Source: Aquila chrysaetos chrysaetos
Lineage: Eukaryota > Chordata > Aves > Accipitriformes > Accipitridae
NCBI RefSeq assembly: GCF_900496995.4
Contig: NC_044019.1
Span: 1,240,001 to 1,304,000, forward strand
Length of the DNA: 64,000 nt
Direction: 5' to 3'
How positions within the stretch are numbered: the first letter of the stretch is position 1; the number at the start of each line of letters is the position of its first letter. Both the position numbers and the translations under genes were made by a program. The notes beneath the pieces are model-generated. The model was not told the DNA's origin, ran no database searches, and saw only the letters and a program-made list of their open reading frames with translations. Positions 24,179 through 36,390 of the stretch are shown piece after piece.

Positions 24179-27100
24179 CGCTAACGGCAGCCTCGTTAGA
24201 AAGGGATCCTGCAATTTGTGGCGTTAAGGATTACATCAGGGAAAAAATGCACAATGTCTCTTAGGCAGCAAAGGCCAGACCGGAGCAGGAGTCTTCCGCT
24301 CGGGGAACAGCTGATGAAGTTCAGGGGCAAAGAGGAATTAGCAGGAATTTGGGAGCTGAAGGCGGTGCAGGTGGTGGGAGCTGTGGTTGGTGCTGCTGTG
24401 AAAGCCCTGAGTTCAGCCGGGGGTGCTGGGCCTGGGGCAGCAGCAGCAGTGCCGGTGCTTGGGGAGGTTCAAGGATTTTCCGTGCACCGCATGGGCGTCA
24501 GAGCATGGGAGGGCCGGGCATCGGGCCCTTCTGCTCCCTGGGGAAAACCTGCAAGGGGTTAAATGCCTTTCTTATAGACAGTTATAAATTGCTGTCTGTG
24601 GAGTCTGACTTCATGCACAGAAACTCTGATTGCTCAAATTGTAGATTGCCTCTTGACATTAATTACTATGTAAATCCGGCAGATTAACATTGTCAGATGA
24701 TGAGTGGCAAGTTTCACTTGCAGCCAGTCTCCCAGGAGCTCGGCTGTTGCAGAAGTTGCCATAGCAATTTTTTCCTCTTGGAAAAAATGATAATAAAATA
24801 AAACCAAAACAAAACAGCGCATCCTTGTGCTCCTACCCAAGTGGTGGTGCTTTCCCTGCTGTCCCCCAGTTCCTTGTTCAGACCCCATTAGAGCAGAAGA
24901 TGAAGTTGCATTTTGAGTGGTCAGTGGATTTAATGCTCTTCAAGTGCTTGCCTGGCTCCTCGTAGCACTTGATGCCTAAATGACTGAGATGGGGAAGATC
25001 ATCACCGCTCCTGCACAGGGTACAGGTCAGCTCCCACTCCCTCGGCTTTGATCACTCTGTGTGCTCCTCGTGCCGGCTGGGCACGGTGCGGTGCTGCCGC
25101 GGAGCCCAGCGGGTGATATGGCTGCCTTTGGCCGTGAAGAGCTGCAGCTGCCCCTCTGTGTCTGCTTGAGGAGGAGATTTGATTTTGTTATCTCAGTCTC
25201 TGAAACCAAACAGTGAAAAGAAAAAAAAACCCTCATTTTTCACTTGAGATTAAAGATGCATGAGCAGAATTGAGCAGGGCTGCTCGCTGTGGAGTCAAGA
25301 GGCTTTGAAGGTGAGCTGCCAAGCTCACTAAATAAATTGATAAACTGCCTCAGATCTCCGGTCAGGAGCAGAACAGGCAGACAGCTTCAAAACTCACTAA
25401 ATCTGGGGGTGCTTTGAACTGCCCCCCCAGCCCACTGCCCCGGCACATGTCAGCCCCTGGCACTGGCAGGTGGGTCCCAGTACCCTGAGATGCTGCCAGG
25501 AGCCGGGTCCACTTTGGTCCAAGATGTCCCTGCCAGGGCTCTGGCTGAGCCCTCCCACAGGTCACCCAGCTCCTTGGGGAGTGAAATGAGGGTGTGAAAT
25601 GGGGGTCCTGGGCACAGGGACCTCCAGACCCGGAGCCTTGTCCCCATGTCCTGGCTGAGGGTGGCTGGGTGTCCCCAGAGAACTTCCCCAGTGTCACCCC
25701 CTGCTCGCTGGAGCAGCCGTGGCAGCTCAGGCTGTGTTTCATGGTTACGTTTTTCTGCTGGGGTGCCACTCAGCAGCGCCGAGCGAGGAGCTGTTTGTCC
25801 CTACACCTTTCCCGGTACCAGCAGCGTGCTTTTCGCAGGGGATGAGCCCAGGACCCGCTCTCGGCACGCAGGGCAGGGGATGGGGCTAAAACACGACATC
25901 TTGTCCTTCGCTGTCCTTTGGGTGCCTCGAGCACACGCTCCTCCTGAGCTGCTTGTCCTCAGCCCACCGGCAGGCACTGCTGCCCGCCAGCCCCCTTCAT
26001 CCCGAGCACTGACCCTCTCCCCCATACCACATACGGGTGAGGATGTCTACAGTGGTCCTCAGGGTGAGGGACTTGACATTTCATCGTGCCCCCAGCACTT
26101 TCTCCTTGGCTTGGACAAGGACCCAGCTCCTGCTGCTGCGAATTGGCTCCCACCGGGCTGTCGAGATATCTTAATCTTATTAACGCAAACCAATCCGCTA
26201 ACTCTAATTACTGCACTTGTTGAGGACAGGCATCGTAATTAAAGCTGCCTGTTGTCCAGGCTCGGTGGTGCCGGGGGGCACGCAGGGCTCTGACCCACTG
26301 ACCAACACCTCTGGGGCCACAGGTGTCCCTGGGGCAGCGATGCTCCTGCCTCAGCCCTGGCCCCAGGACCCCCCAGACCTCCCCAAATACTACTCCTCTC
26401 CCAGCACGGAGCTGTCAGGCCAGGGATCAGCCCCAGCTCGCCCAGGGAAGAGCCAGGGACGGAGGCCAGTGCACCCCGTGGGGCTGGGTGGGCTCCGCAG
26501 CACCCATCAGCCCTGTGTTCCCCAAGGGATGTTGCATGACAGAGGTTGTTTATTGCCTTTGAAAAGCAAGAATATGTTTCTCATCCATGTCATACTTCTA
26601 AAAATACCAGACGTGTTGCCCCGGCTTTCCTCTTTTGTGCTAATGACAGTTGAGGAGCGACATCTGTATCATAATAGATGAGAAACAAATTCCTCTTTAC
26701 CCCCAGAGAAGGCTGATTATTTTACTGGCAAGCTACATTAAAAAATGCCTTGTGACACAAAGTAACATTAATGTCAGGAAACGGCAGTGCAGTGCCTCCG
26801 GGGAGCCCTGCTCCTGTCACCCTGATTAAATTAGCTTGTGTCTTCCCCCCGCATCCAGCTGCCCCATCAATATTCATGCCGGAGCTGCTGCTGGGGTGTG
26901 CTGCCGGGCCAAGGCTGTTACTGCCTGATCGCAGTGATAAAACGCCGGTTGGAGGTGAAGCAGCCTCAGCTACAGGACACAGGAGCAGATGCAGGATGGT
27001 GCAGGAGCATCCCTCGCTCCAGCCTCGGGGCTCGTGGCGGGCAGGGATGCTGCCAGACCTGCACCCCAGGGCTGCCCGGAGCGATGCTCCGCAGGGACTT

Positions 27101-27662
27101 CTGCTCTGTCCAGGTCTTCCCACAGCGAAAGACAATTTGCAGGGTGGAATGAAAACATGCCAAACCCCATGCGTTTCTCACTTCCAAAAGCCGTGGGGAA
27201 TTCAACGGGGCTCCCTGGCTGGAAACCCCCTGCCTGGAGCTGAAGCCACCATGCACCTCTCCTGCAGATGGGAGCTGCAATTCAGGTCTCCTGCTTTATG
27301 TAAGAAGATAATGATGCTCTGCTGGGATTTGCAAAATTCATAGCTATAAATTTCTCGCAGGGAAGAAGGTGCTGTAACTCATGAAGAATCAAATGCCAAA
27401 ATGCTGCTAAGGAGAGGCCGGAAAGAGCTTTAATTGCCCCAATAAATCAGTGTCGTCCTGGCTTTCCAAAGACATCGCCACTTCCCCACCCTCTGAACGC
27501 CAGCCCCTTTGGCAGCCTGGTCTGGGGTCACCCCTCACTGCCGAGGGGTCCCACCCCACGTGGGCCCCCCCACCCCTGCACCCTCGCGGTGGGATGCTTG
27601 CTCTGCAGCCCAAGGCAAAGCGGCGGCGGGTGCAGGATGCGCCCTGCACGGCACCTGTCCTC

Positions 27663-27686
27663 GCTGCTGCTGCTGCTGCTGCTGCT
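27663..27686. repeat. (GCT)8 trinucleotide repeat
   Basis: Eight perfect GCT units in GC-rich DNA. No supported exon overlaps it, so it is treated as a non-coding microsatellite. Confidence 0.9.
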
Positions 27687-28849
27687 CCCCGGCAGCACGG
27701 GCTGGGCTTTGCATTTCTGAAGGGGTTCATAAATCCGCAGTTCGGGATCCCGCTCTCCACGCCTGGCCCTGTAAGTGCAGCCCCGATGTCCCTCTCTGAG
27801 GCCCGACCCTGGCTCAGCAGTTTGCCCCCATTGCACGTCGTTCAGCTGTGCACGGTTCAAGGCCATAACTTCTCCTGGACTTAATAGCAGCATCTCCGTA
27901 TATCTCCATGAAAGGAAAGCGCAGACTAAATATGCCCCAGGGAGACGGTAGATATACTGCCAGCATTACCAGCTGCTGGGAGTGCTGCTAATGCGAGATA
28001 ATTATTCCATAACTCTGCTCGCTGCTACAGCGGGGTTGGTTAACGAGTGAGAATGGGCGCAGGGTGATTTAAGGAGCTGTGAAGGCGCTGCCCTTGTGCT
28101 GGGCTGGCTGAAAGGTGCTGACCTGCTTGTGTGAGGAAGCCTGGCCCCTGCTTTGCGCTCATGGAAGATGCAACCCACACAAAGCATCGCCCATGTCCCA
28201 GGTGATCCCAGCTCAATCCTCGGTTTAGGTCTGACTTGCAAGAGGACGACGTAACGTTTTGTTTCAGGGTTTTCCCTGCGCATCCCTCCCTCTGTGTCAG
28301 GCTCCCTCCAGGTCAGTGCCCCATTCTAGTGATTTATTTTGGCTGGTAACTCATACACGATGCACCACATTGATTTCCAGACACATGCACATGCAGCTCC
28401 CAACGGGGGGGGTCTCAACGAGCTCCGCATGAGCTCGGGTGCGGATATTGATCTTGCTCTGTATTCCCCGCTGCCCGCTCTCCTTGGCATAACACGGGCG
28501 ACGGCAGGAGGATTCGCCCCGGCAATGCCAGGAGATGGAGATGGCCGTTTCATTTGAGAGAAGCTCACCTGCTAATTGCGCAGTCCCGGCAGCTGCTGCA
28601 GGCACCCTCACCCCCATCCAGCCCCGCTCAGGTCGCAGAGCGGCTGGCAGGCATCGTGCGGCTCCTGTGCAGGCAGGGAGTTTGCCGAGGGATCCGAGCG
28701 CGGCAGCGAGCCCTGGCCCGGCTCGGCACGTGCTCCCCAGCAAGCACTGGCGTTGCTCCTAATTGCCATCGGCCCCCCACCGCAGCGTGCAGTCGTGTCG
28801 GCTCCCACCAGCCCGCCGGTCAGTGTAGTTAACAACCTTTTTAAAAATT

Positions 28850-29120
28850 AACTCCCTGGGAACATGTTATTCCAGGATTCCAGCCATTAAGGGCTCATTA
28901 ATATTTATGAAATAATTAATAGATGCACCTATGTTCTTCAATAACTCATTTAAAATTGTGCTACGAAATGCAATCTGTTCGGAGAAAGTAATGGGCATCC
29001 TGCAATAGAGTAGCTTAGAGCATGGAGGGGCCGTTAATTATGTATTAAACATACACGTATATATTACACAAAGTTATGAAAAAATAAAGGCATTTAATTT
29101 AAGAAATAATGAGGCAAGTT
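28850..29120. promoter_or_regulatory. Candidate conserved non-coding element
   Basis: A repeat-free AT-rich island of about 270 bp with many homeodomain-type cores (TTAATATTTATG, ATAATTAATAG, TTAATTATG, TTTAATTTAAG) between GC-rich flanks. It lacks long open frames. A regulatory role is inferred from composition. Confidence 0.3.
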
Positions 29121-32100
29121 CTGCTACCTGGAGACCTGTTTTAAAGAGCCGACTGGCTTTGGAGCTCTGCTCCAAGGAAAAACATTTACGGGGGGACCTG
29201 GCCCCGCCGTGGTGGGGTTTTTCTTCTTGGGGGTGCGTTTGGTGCTCACCAAGGGGGGTGTCAGGAAGGGCAGGCTGGGCTCCCCGCCGGTCTCTGCCGA
29301 GGCTGCTCAGTGCCGGCTGTGCGCACGTGGTGTGCACACACACGAAGCCTTTCGGGAGCTTTTCTGATGCCAGCTCCTCTCTGTCGGCACGAGATGCTCC
29401 TTTACTCCAGGGACCCACGTGCAGCCGTCCCCACACGTGGGCTGAGGGTCTCTGGAGCCACGGCGCGTCGGGCTGGAGGCACCGGCACTGAGCGCACGCA
29501 TGTACTTCTACCCAAACAATGATCTCTATTTTCAATTTTCCGAAAGATTATGTTTTCATCTTAAAAGATGTCATCTCCTGCTTTTTGACCTGAATAAAGT
29601 GAAAGATAATAGAATCCAGATGAAATATATATCTATATTAATCTTACACAGAGAGCGCCTTCTCTGAGCTTCCAGGTGCTGCAGCAGGAGTGGATCTGCT
29701 GTGTGATCAGATGGCCACCTTTATCCGAGCAATTTCCACTCCACTTTAACAGGATTAAGTGCTGCTGTGGGATGCAGCCACCCTCCGTGTACAGCCCGCT
29801 GGCGCGGAGCAGGGAGCACGCCTGCCCGTCCAGGTATGATGGTGTAAAAGCTCGAGGGTGCGTTTTCCCCAACACACGGCCATGGGGGGGTGTGTGTGTG
29901 GGGGGGTGTCCCTGCCACCTCCGGCCGTCCAAAGGTGACACTGGGGGTTTGATGGCCGCTCTGCCTCCAGGCTGGGGCCCCGTGGCTGCTGCCAGCTGAG
30001 CGGGACGATGCTGTCTCAGCGCTTGAATGGGGACTTCCAAACTGGTTTTTGGCAGCAGAGAAAGCTGCTGGGAGCTGGGCAAGGGCTGTCCCAGCCCCAG
30101 CTGGGTTAGATGTAGCTGCCTTCTCGGATTCCCGTTGCTTTGTAACTTCTCGGGTTCCTCCTGCAATTTGCATTTCAAAGCATCTCCCGCCTGTCCTACC
30201 TGTGCAGAGTGTGTCCCCACCGGACAGGCCGCGCGTCCCCGCTGCGGCACGTGGCCGGGGCGAGGGGCACCTCGCACCCACCGCAGGCACTGTTCCCTCC
30301 CGGGAACAGCGTTGGCTTCCCCAGCACGAGAGCAGAGCCGGGCATGGTGGTGGCTCCGGCCAGCAGTGAGCTGCAGCCGCCTCCTTCACCGGCTGGGAGA
30401 GGGAGAAATTGGATTCAGAGGCAGCAAATGTAGTTCCCCAGAATGGATGTACATTTTCATTATACTTATACGCTGAGTAATTGGTGGTAATACAAGAGAT
30501 ATGGGCAGTATCATTATAGACCAGGCTGAGCTGGAGATGTATTATCATCATCTGTCATTATCTGGGCTTCCTTGTGGCTGCTAAAATTGTAGAACATGAT
30601 TTTAATAACCCTGGAAGGCAAGAATCATTTTTCTTTTGTCACTTAACAACTTGGCCTCATTCACTGATACCTTTAAATAAGAAGGGGGGGATTAATTTCT
30701 AGTGGAATAAATGCAGACCTCGTTGTTTTCTTCTCTCTTCATTTGCAGAGGTGCCCCAGCGAAGCCTGACAGCTTTCAAGGAAATTGCAGATAACGGGGG
30801 GGAGGACGTCAGCATGGTGTAGGGTGCACAGGAGCACCCAGAGGCGGATGATGCTGACACTGGTGCCGGCCCTGGGGCCCTCGCCCTGAGCTCCCCGCTG
30901 ACGAGCAAAGAAACGAAGCGGCAGCACCATCCCAGCTGCGGCAGCCTGCCCCTGGGCAGAGCGCGGGCAGCTGCTGGAAAGCACAGCGTGAGCCTTGGAG
31001 ATTTTTCCCAGGCTCCAGCTTGCCGCAGGACCATTGCAGGTGCCTGTAGCATCCCCGGAGCTGCCTCGGCTGCTGCGTTCAGGGCAGCACGACAACCCGT
31101 GGGACCCCCACAGCACCGCAGAGGTGTCCCTGCAGAACTGCCCTTCCCGAGCCCGGGGAGGCAGCTCCGTCCAGCAGCCCGGTGCGCGGATCGGTGGTGG
31201 AGCCCCCGGCTTGCTGACTCCTTGGGGCCAGCACCCTCCGCTGAGTCCCCAGGGGAAAAGAAGTAGAAGGAAGCAAACCAAAGGGAGAAAAAACAGAGGT
31301 CTGAAGGAAGACCAGCCCGGCATCACCTCCGACTCCCTCCGCTGCAGCTCACAGTAGAGTAGATTGAAGGGGAAAGACCTTAATCCATCTTGTCAGAAAA
31401 GCCTAGCGAAATTAATTGGAATTTGCAGAAAACAAGCCAGCCCAGGCGTGTGACAACAGCAGCAGAGGTGACGTCCCTGGCATGCTGCTCCTGGGATAAG
31501 GCCTGCCCTGCAGCAGGGATGGGGGGTCCCCTGCCTGGTTTGTAGCTTTGGGCTCTGCCCCCATGCCCAGAGCACTTGGACACGGTGACTCCGGCAGCGC
31601 GGGGCTCAGCCCCGCACAGCGGTCCCGGCAGGCTGCACGGCATGCCACGGTGCCAGGGGCTCGCCGGCGGGGACGGTCTGGGCACCCCGACCCCTCAGTC
31701 CCCTCTCACAGGACACAAACGTGGCCGTTTTTCAGGAGCCGGAGGAGCTGTGTCATTCCTGACCCGCGCAGACACAGTCGGGGTTTGTGAGTTTGAGGGT
31801 GTTTCATTTGTCGCTCCTGTTGGCCGTGGAAAAAGCCAGCAGCAGGAGAGAGACAAATCAAATTACAAGCCAGCTAATGAAAATAATGGGGAATAAAGCA
31901 CTTTTGGAGGCTGCTTGGTTGGATTCCTATTTCCGTGTGTCACTGGATTTAAATCGGTGATGTTTATAGCCCTCAAGAAGCAGTCATTTAATTGCCCTTT
32001 ATGATTAGCTGCAACTCAATTGACCATGAATTTCCTGCTCTTGCAGACCTGAGCCTTCGGCAGATGAGAGGTGGCCGGCTCCGAGCCAGGCTCCAGCCCC

Positions 32101-33173
32101 GCGGCTGCTCCCACCCCCATTGCTGGAGCACCCAAAGCTCTCCTGGCCCTTGCAGCTTGTTCCAGGGTAAAACGGATGGGGGATGCTGAGGGTCCTCCTG
32201 CAGAGCGCAGCCGAGATGGTGTATTTATATAGTAGGAGCAAGCAGGGGATCTGTTGGAAGGGTTTTGCCCCGTTTCCATGCAATGGTCCAGCCACTCCAA
32301 CAGCGAGCGGCTGTCAGCGCCTGCCTGGGCTAACGCCTCCGTTTGCAACTATTGACTCTGAGTAAATAATCTCCAGATATATTTTTTTCTCCCGATAAAA
32401 GCTGATTTTCTCTATTATTGTCAGGGGTGTTTATTAGAGCAGAAAAATAATAGCGCTGTGCTTGCAGCCTGATTGCTGGGAAGTGCCAGAAGTTGGCCGT
32501 GCATCCCTGGTAGCTGGGATCAAACGTGCTGCTTGGCACCATGGTCATGGTGGGATGGGGGGGGAGGGAGAGCAGAAATCCCCCTGCCCAGCTGGTTTGA
32601 TGAGGGGCAGCATCGAAGGGAAATTTCTTTTCAGCAATGGCAGAGGGAGAAGATGCTCTGCGTGTCTGAGCTCTGGAGCATCTTGGCAAAAAGGAGTGGG
32701 AATTTCCAGGAGCGTCAGGGGATGAGAGGCTGGCACGGGGCTCAGCCGTCAGACACAGGGAGGTTCCTCTGCTGCAGACACTTGGGCAACAGAGCCAGTA
32801 ATTTAGGGACATGCAAGTTTTACATGGTCCCATGGAAGATCTCCCTCCCTCTCGCCCACCCACCCAAAGGACTGCTCTCCCGTGCTGGAGCTGCAGCCCT
32901 TTGGCATCCTTTTGGTGTCTTGCAGATTAGAGATGAATAATGGCAGGCAGCACAGGCAGCTCTCTGCCCCTCTCGCCCCGTCCTCCCCCTCCCCGTGCCC
33001 ACCAGGGACTCCCCAGGTTCCCGCAACATGGAAAATTAATCCTCCCGCCTCATTAATTACAGTAATGTGTCAGGAGCCTTGTTCAAGGTCAGCCTCTCAG
33101 ACCCCTGTAATCATTTCTCTCCAATTTGCAGCCACCTTGCTGGGGAGGAGCAGGGTGGCAGCGGCACGTGGCA

Positions 33174-33218
33174 GGGACGAGCACCCTGGGACGAATACCC
33201 TGGGACGAGCACCCTGGG
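33174..33218. repeat. 14-bp tandem repeat, three copies
   Basis: Unit GGGACGAGCACCCT occurs three times in a row; the middle copy differs by two bases. A small local duplication. Confidence 0.8.
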
Positions 33219-36200
33219 CATCTCCAGTGCTCGGGGATTGGGTATTCCAGATCAGAGCCTGCGGACACAGGAGGGTCCCGGCGGGGCTCCCCTCCCCAGG
33301 GCGGCTGGCAGCCTGGACTCCCCGCGTCCCCTCGTGTGCCCCTGTGCCGCCGAGCCGAGGGTCTCCCCGCTACCACCTCTGCCTGCCTGCAGGGTGTCTT
33401 GGCCAGGAGCCATCTGCTCCCTCCCCATTGCTGACAGCTGAACAAGGTGGTTTGTTTGAATTACTCACGTTGGGCAGCAATTAAACAGCTCTCCTCATCC
33501 ATTAGAGACTGCAGCAGACTTTGCACTTAGATCTTGCATCTTACATGACTGGCAATATTTTATTTTTTTAGGGAATGAAAAGAAGAAAGGGAAAATCTCT
33601 TTTGGGAGGCCGGTTCTTGCTGACAGCTGAGCTGATACAAGCTGGTAACGTACTTTATTCTGCTTAATAGCAGAGATCCACCCAGCAGGGATTAAATCAG
33701 AGGTGCTGATAACACATGCCTGAGAAATGGAGGCAGCTGACAACCGCCCCAGCGCTTAACATGGGGAGCGGTGGGAGAGCAGTGCTGGCCGGTGGGGTTC
33801 TGCCAGCCCTGCTGTCCTGGTCCCCAGGAGGCCACGGCAGCAGCGGATGGCTCGTCGGCAGCAGGGCACGTGGGGGTCCCTGCATCACGCTCAGAGCCTG
33901 GCAGGAGCTTCAGCAGCCGCGACGGGGAATGGAGCCGCTTCACGCCTCCCCTGTGATGGGATCTGCTCTGCCCTGGGGTGGCGGTGGCAGAGCCAGTGGT
34001 GCCTCCATGCTGCGGTGCCGGGAAGGGTCCGGATCCATCCCTGTCTGTCGCCTCCAGTGCTACCTGCAGATCACAACTAGAGCTGCCTGAGGGGTCTGGC
34101 CATGCGGGTGGGCTGCTGCCCAGTGCCATCGGTCCCCTTCCCACGCACTGCAACCCGGGAAAAGCCACACGGCCGCTTCCCCTTTCCACCTTCCCCTTTG
34201 CCAGGCAGCCCCGGGTGGGGGGTGGGCTCTTGCACCATGGACTGGGAGCCCACTGCCCCACCACTCACACCAAAACGTGCATTGTCCGGGCCACGAGCAC
34301 CCACCCTCCCTCCAAACAGTGCTCCCCAGCCTGTCCCGCACCATGGCCCCGTGTCACCACCTGCCTCTGCACTGCCACAGCCTCATCCCACGGGACCCTC
34401 CATCACCCAGCCGGCTCTTGCACCCTGGCAGCCTCCCCCCCGGCTTGTCCTCCTGCCCCAGCTCCTCCGGGACCCCTCCGCTGGGCTGGCCGGGACCTGC
34501 GGCTCTGGCTGTGGGTGCTCTGCAGGGATGGCACCCCGCCTCTTGTCCCCCCGTCCCATCCCAGGGATGGGATCTGTGGGTTTGTGAGAGTGACTCAGAG
34601 CCAAAGGGGAACCGAGAGCATTGTCATGGGGGCACGTCCGCTCCATCCCTGATCTCGGAAAGGGGCCGCTGCCCCGGGCGCAGTACAGGCAGCCACGCCG
34701 AAAGCTCGGAGCCTCCTTGGGGACGAACCCTTTCCTTGCAGAGCACGGGGGAGGCGAGCCTGGGGGCAGGCGTGCTCTGGGGTGGGATGCACGGTCCCCT
34801 CGGCGCGGCAGGACGCGGGGTCCCACCGCATGTACCCTGTGGTGGGGCCCCACCGGCAGCAGCGGGCGGGCATGGGGAGGGCAGCGCTTGTTTGTGTCCA
34901 GCTGGGTGCTTGCAGCTCTGCCTGCCCTCCGGTTCCCACGGAGATGCCCACGTCGCCATGGCTACCCGTGGATATTCCTGCTCCGGCTGGTAAACAGCCT
35001 GCAAGCCGCACGCTTCCGTCCCAAAATACTGGGGGTTGCTACACCCCGGGGAAATGTTGCAAGGGCAGCTCCCCTGCCCCAGGTCAGCGGCTGTGGGAAT
35101 CAGCCCCGTGCCCCAGCCCGGGGAGCTGTGCTCCTGCACAGCCCTGGTGAGCAGCCTGGCCCGCTCTGGGCAGGGGGCTGGGGCCCTGGGCGGAGGAAAT
35201 CTGGGGGGAAAAAACCTTTGCTTGGTCTGTCGGGGCTGCGAGGCGGCTGGCCGCAGCTCCGGGGCCATCTCCCTCCGGCCAGAAGCCCGGCTCCATGGGA
35301 GGCGATGCTGGGAGTGCGTCTCCCCCAGGCTGCTCTCCCATGGTCCCAGCCCCCGCTGCCTCCCCAGGGACGCCAGGCTGGGGGGGCTGCGCTGGCCTTG
35401 CAGTTGTTTGCAGCATGGCATTGCAAGAGTGCTGAGTAACGCGCCGCTGGAGGTGAAATGCGTGCTACAAATCCCGTAGTAAACAGCTGTTTGCACAACA
35501 GCTACCTCCGTTGCAAAGGCTGCGAATGTGTCGCGGGTTGGGCAATCCCCTGTTTACCCCCATGCTCGGTCCCATCCCGCAGGACACGGGTTCCCCAGCA
35601 GGGGCTGTGATGGCAGTCCGGCGTGGGTGGGCAGAGCTGCCCGGTGTCCCAGCAGTGAGCCCCACTGGGGCGGCTGGGCAGGGCCCTGGGCAATTTGCTG
35701 CTGGAAGAACCCGAGTTAATGGTTGGCATGGGGAGGTACCAGTGGGAAGGTCGGGTCTCGGGTTGCCCTTGGGGCATCTCACGGGTCCCCTCGCCCTGGG
35801 GCAAGCTGGACTGCGTGGTGGGAACATGGACAACGTGTGTCAAACGAGGCTTCGCAGGGCGGCTCTCCCCAGGGCCGGGCTTTAGGAGAGAGCTCAGGCT
35901 TGGCTGCAAGGGGCAGCGGTGCTGTCCCCAGGAACCGGGGTAGTAAGGCTGGCGTGCACATCCCAGGAGAGGGCTGAAGCTCGGAGGGACGAGGATGCAG
36001 GGATGAGCCCAGTCCCCCACAGTGAGTGCCCGGCGAGGACGCTGGAGCGGACTGGGGGATGCGAGCTGCACCCAGGCGGCACCACGCTGCGCTGGCAGCC
36101 ATGGCTGGGTTTGCCTCCTGCCCTCTGGGTCCCATGTCCCCCAGCCTGTGTCCCCCTGCCCTGTCCCCAGCTCAGCCCCATGGTCCCAGGGGAGTTGCAG

Positions 36201-36220
36201 AAAGGAGCCGGCTGCGCCGC

Positions 36221-36268
36221 GTCCCGGCTGTGCCGCGTCCCGGCTGCGCCACGTCCCGGCTGCTGGAG
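36221..36268. repeat. 16-bp tandem repeat, three copies
   Basis: Unit GTCCCGGCTGTGCCGC starts at 36,221, 36,237 and 36,253, with a few substitutions. A partial copy precedes it. A GC-rich minisatellite seed. Confidence 0.8.
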
Positions 36269-36372
36269 CAGGCAGGGTGGGAGGCGAGGCCGGGTGCTGC
36301 TCCCCGCTACTGGATGTGTGCGTGCCGCTGGGCTTTCCTTCCTGCAGCGAGTGAGGCAGTCACAGCCTTCAG

Positions 36373-36390
36373 GGAAGTGTTTTGCAATCA
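36373..36390 (+). promoter_or_regulatory. Candidate composite ETS (PU.1) and C/EBP site
   Basis: GGAAGT (36,373-36,378) is followed after three bases by TTGCAATCA (36,382-36,390). The words fit an ETS/PU.1 core and a C/EBP half-site pair. The human CSF3R promoter is known to be driven by PU.1 and C/EBP-alpha in myeloid cells. This pair lies about 1.1 kb before the start codon, so it would suit an upstream non-coding first exon. Both motifs are short and common; the call is tentative. Confidence 0.3.

Larger units (their letters stand above)
24179..30800. other. Non-coding desert segment
   Basis: No exon is recognised. AT-rich blocks lie at about 24,560-24,800, 25,170-25,370, 26,150-26,240, 26,530-26,850, 27,290-27,470, 27,850-28,060, 28,310-28,560, 28,850-29,120, 29,510-29,760 and 30,420-30,760. 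They are separated by GC-rich DNA. The blocks at 28,850-29,120 and 30,420-30,760 are the cleanest candidates for conserved elements, being repeat-free and dense in TAAT/ATTA cores. A GT/G-rich simple tract lies at about 29,885-29,910. Confidence 0.45.
30801..36360. other. Non-coding GC-rich region upstream of CSF3R
   Basis: Largely GC-rich, with AT-rich islands at about 31,360-31,470, 31,790-32,050, 32,330-32,480, 33,020-33,130, 33,440-33,720 and 35,430-35,520. Open frames of 200-290 codons on both strands between 33,700 and 36,000 reflect GC content: they lack conserved motifs and overlap each other. Two short tandem repeats are annotated separately. No exon is recognised. Confidence 0.45.

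Noticed and set aside
29041-29095. AT-rich segment with ATAAA words as a possible poly(A) site of an upstream gene
   Set aside because: No upstream coding exon in the desert supports a transcript ending here.
34277-35496. Open frames of 238 to 290 codons on both strands in the CSF3R upstream DNA
   Set aside because: Several overlap on opposite strands, all are Pro/Gly/Ala/Arg-rich, and none shows a family motif or splice-supported structure. This is typical of GC-rich non-coding DNA.
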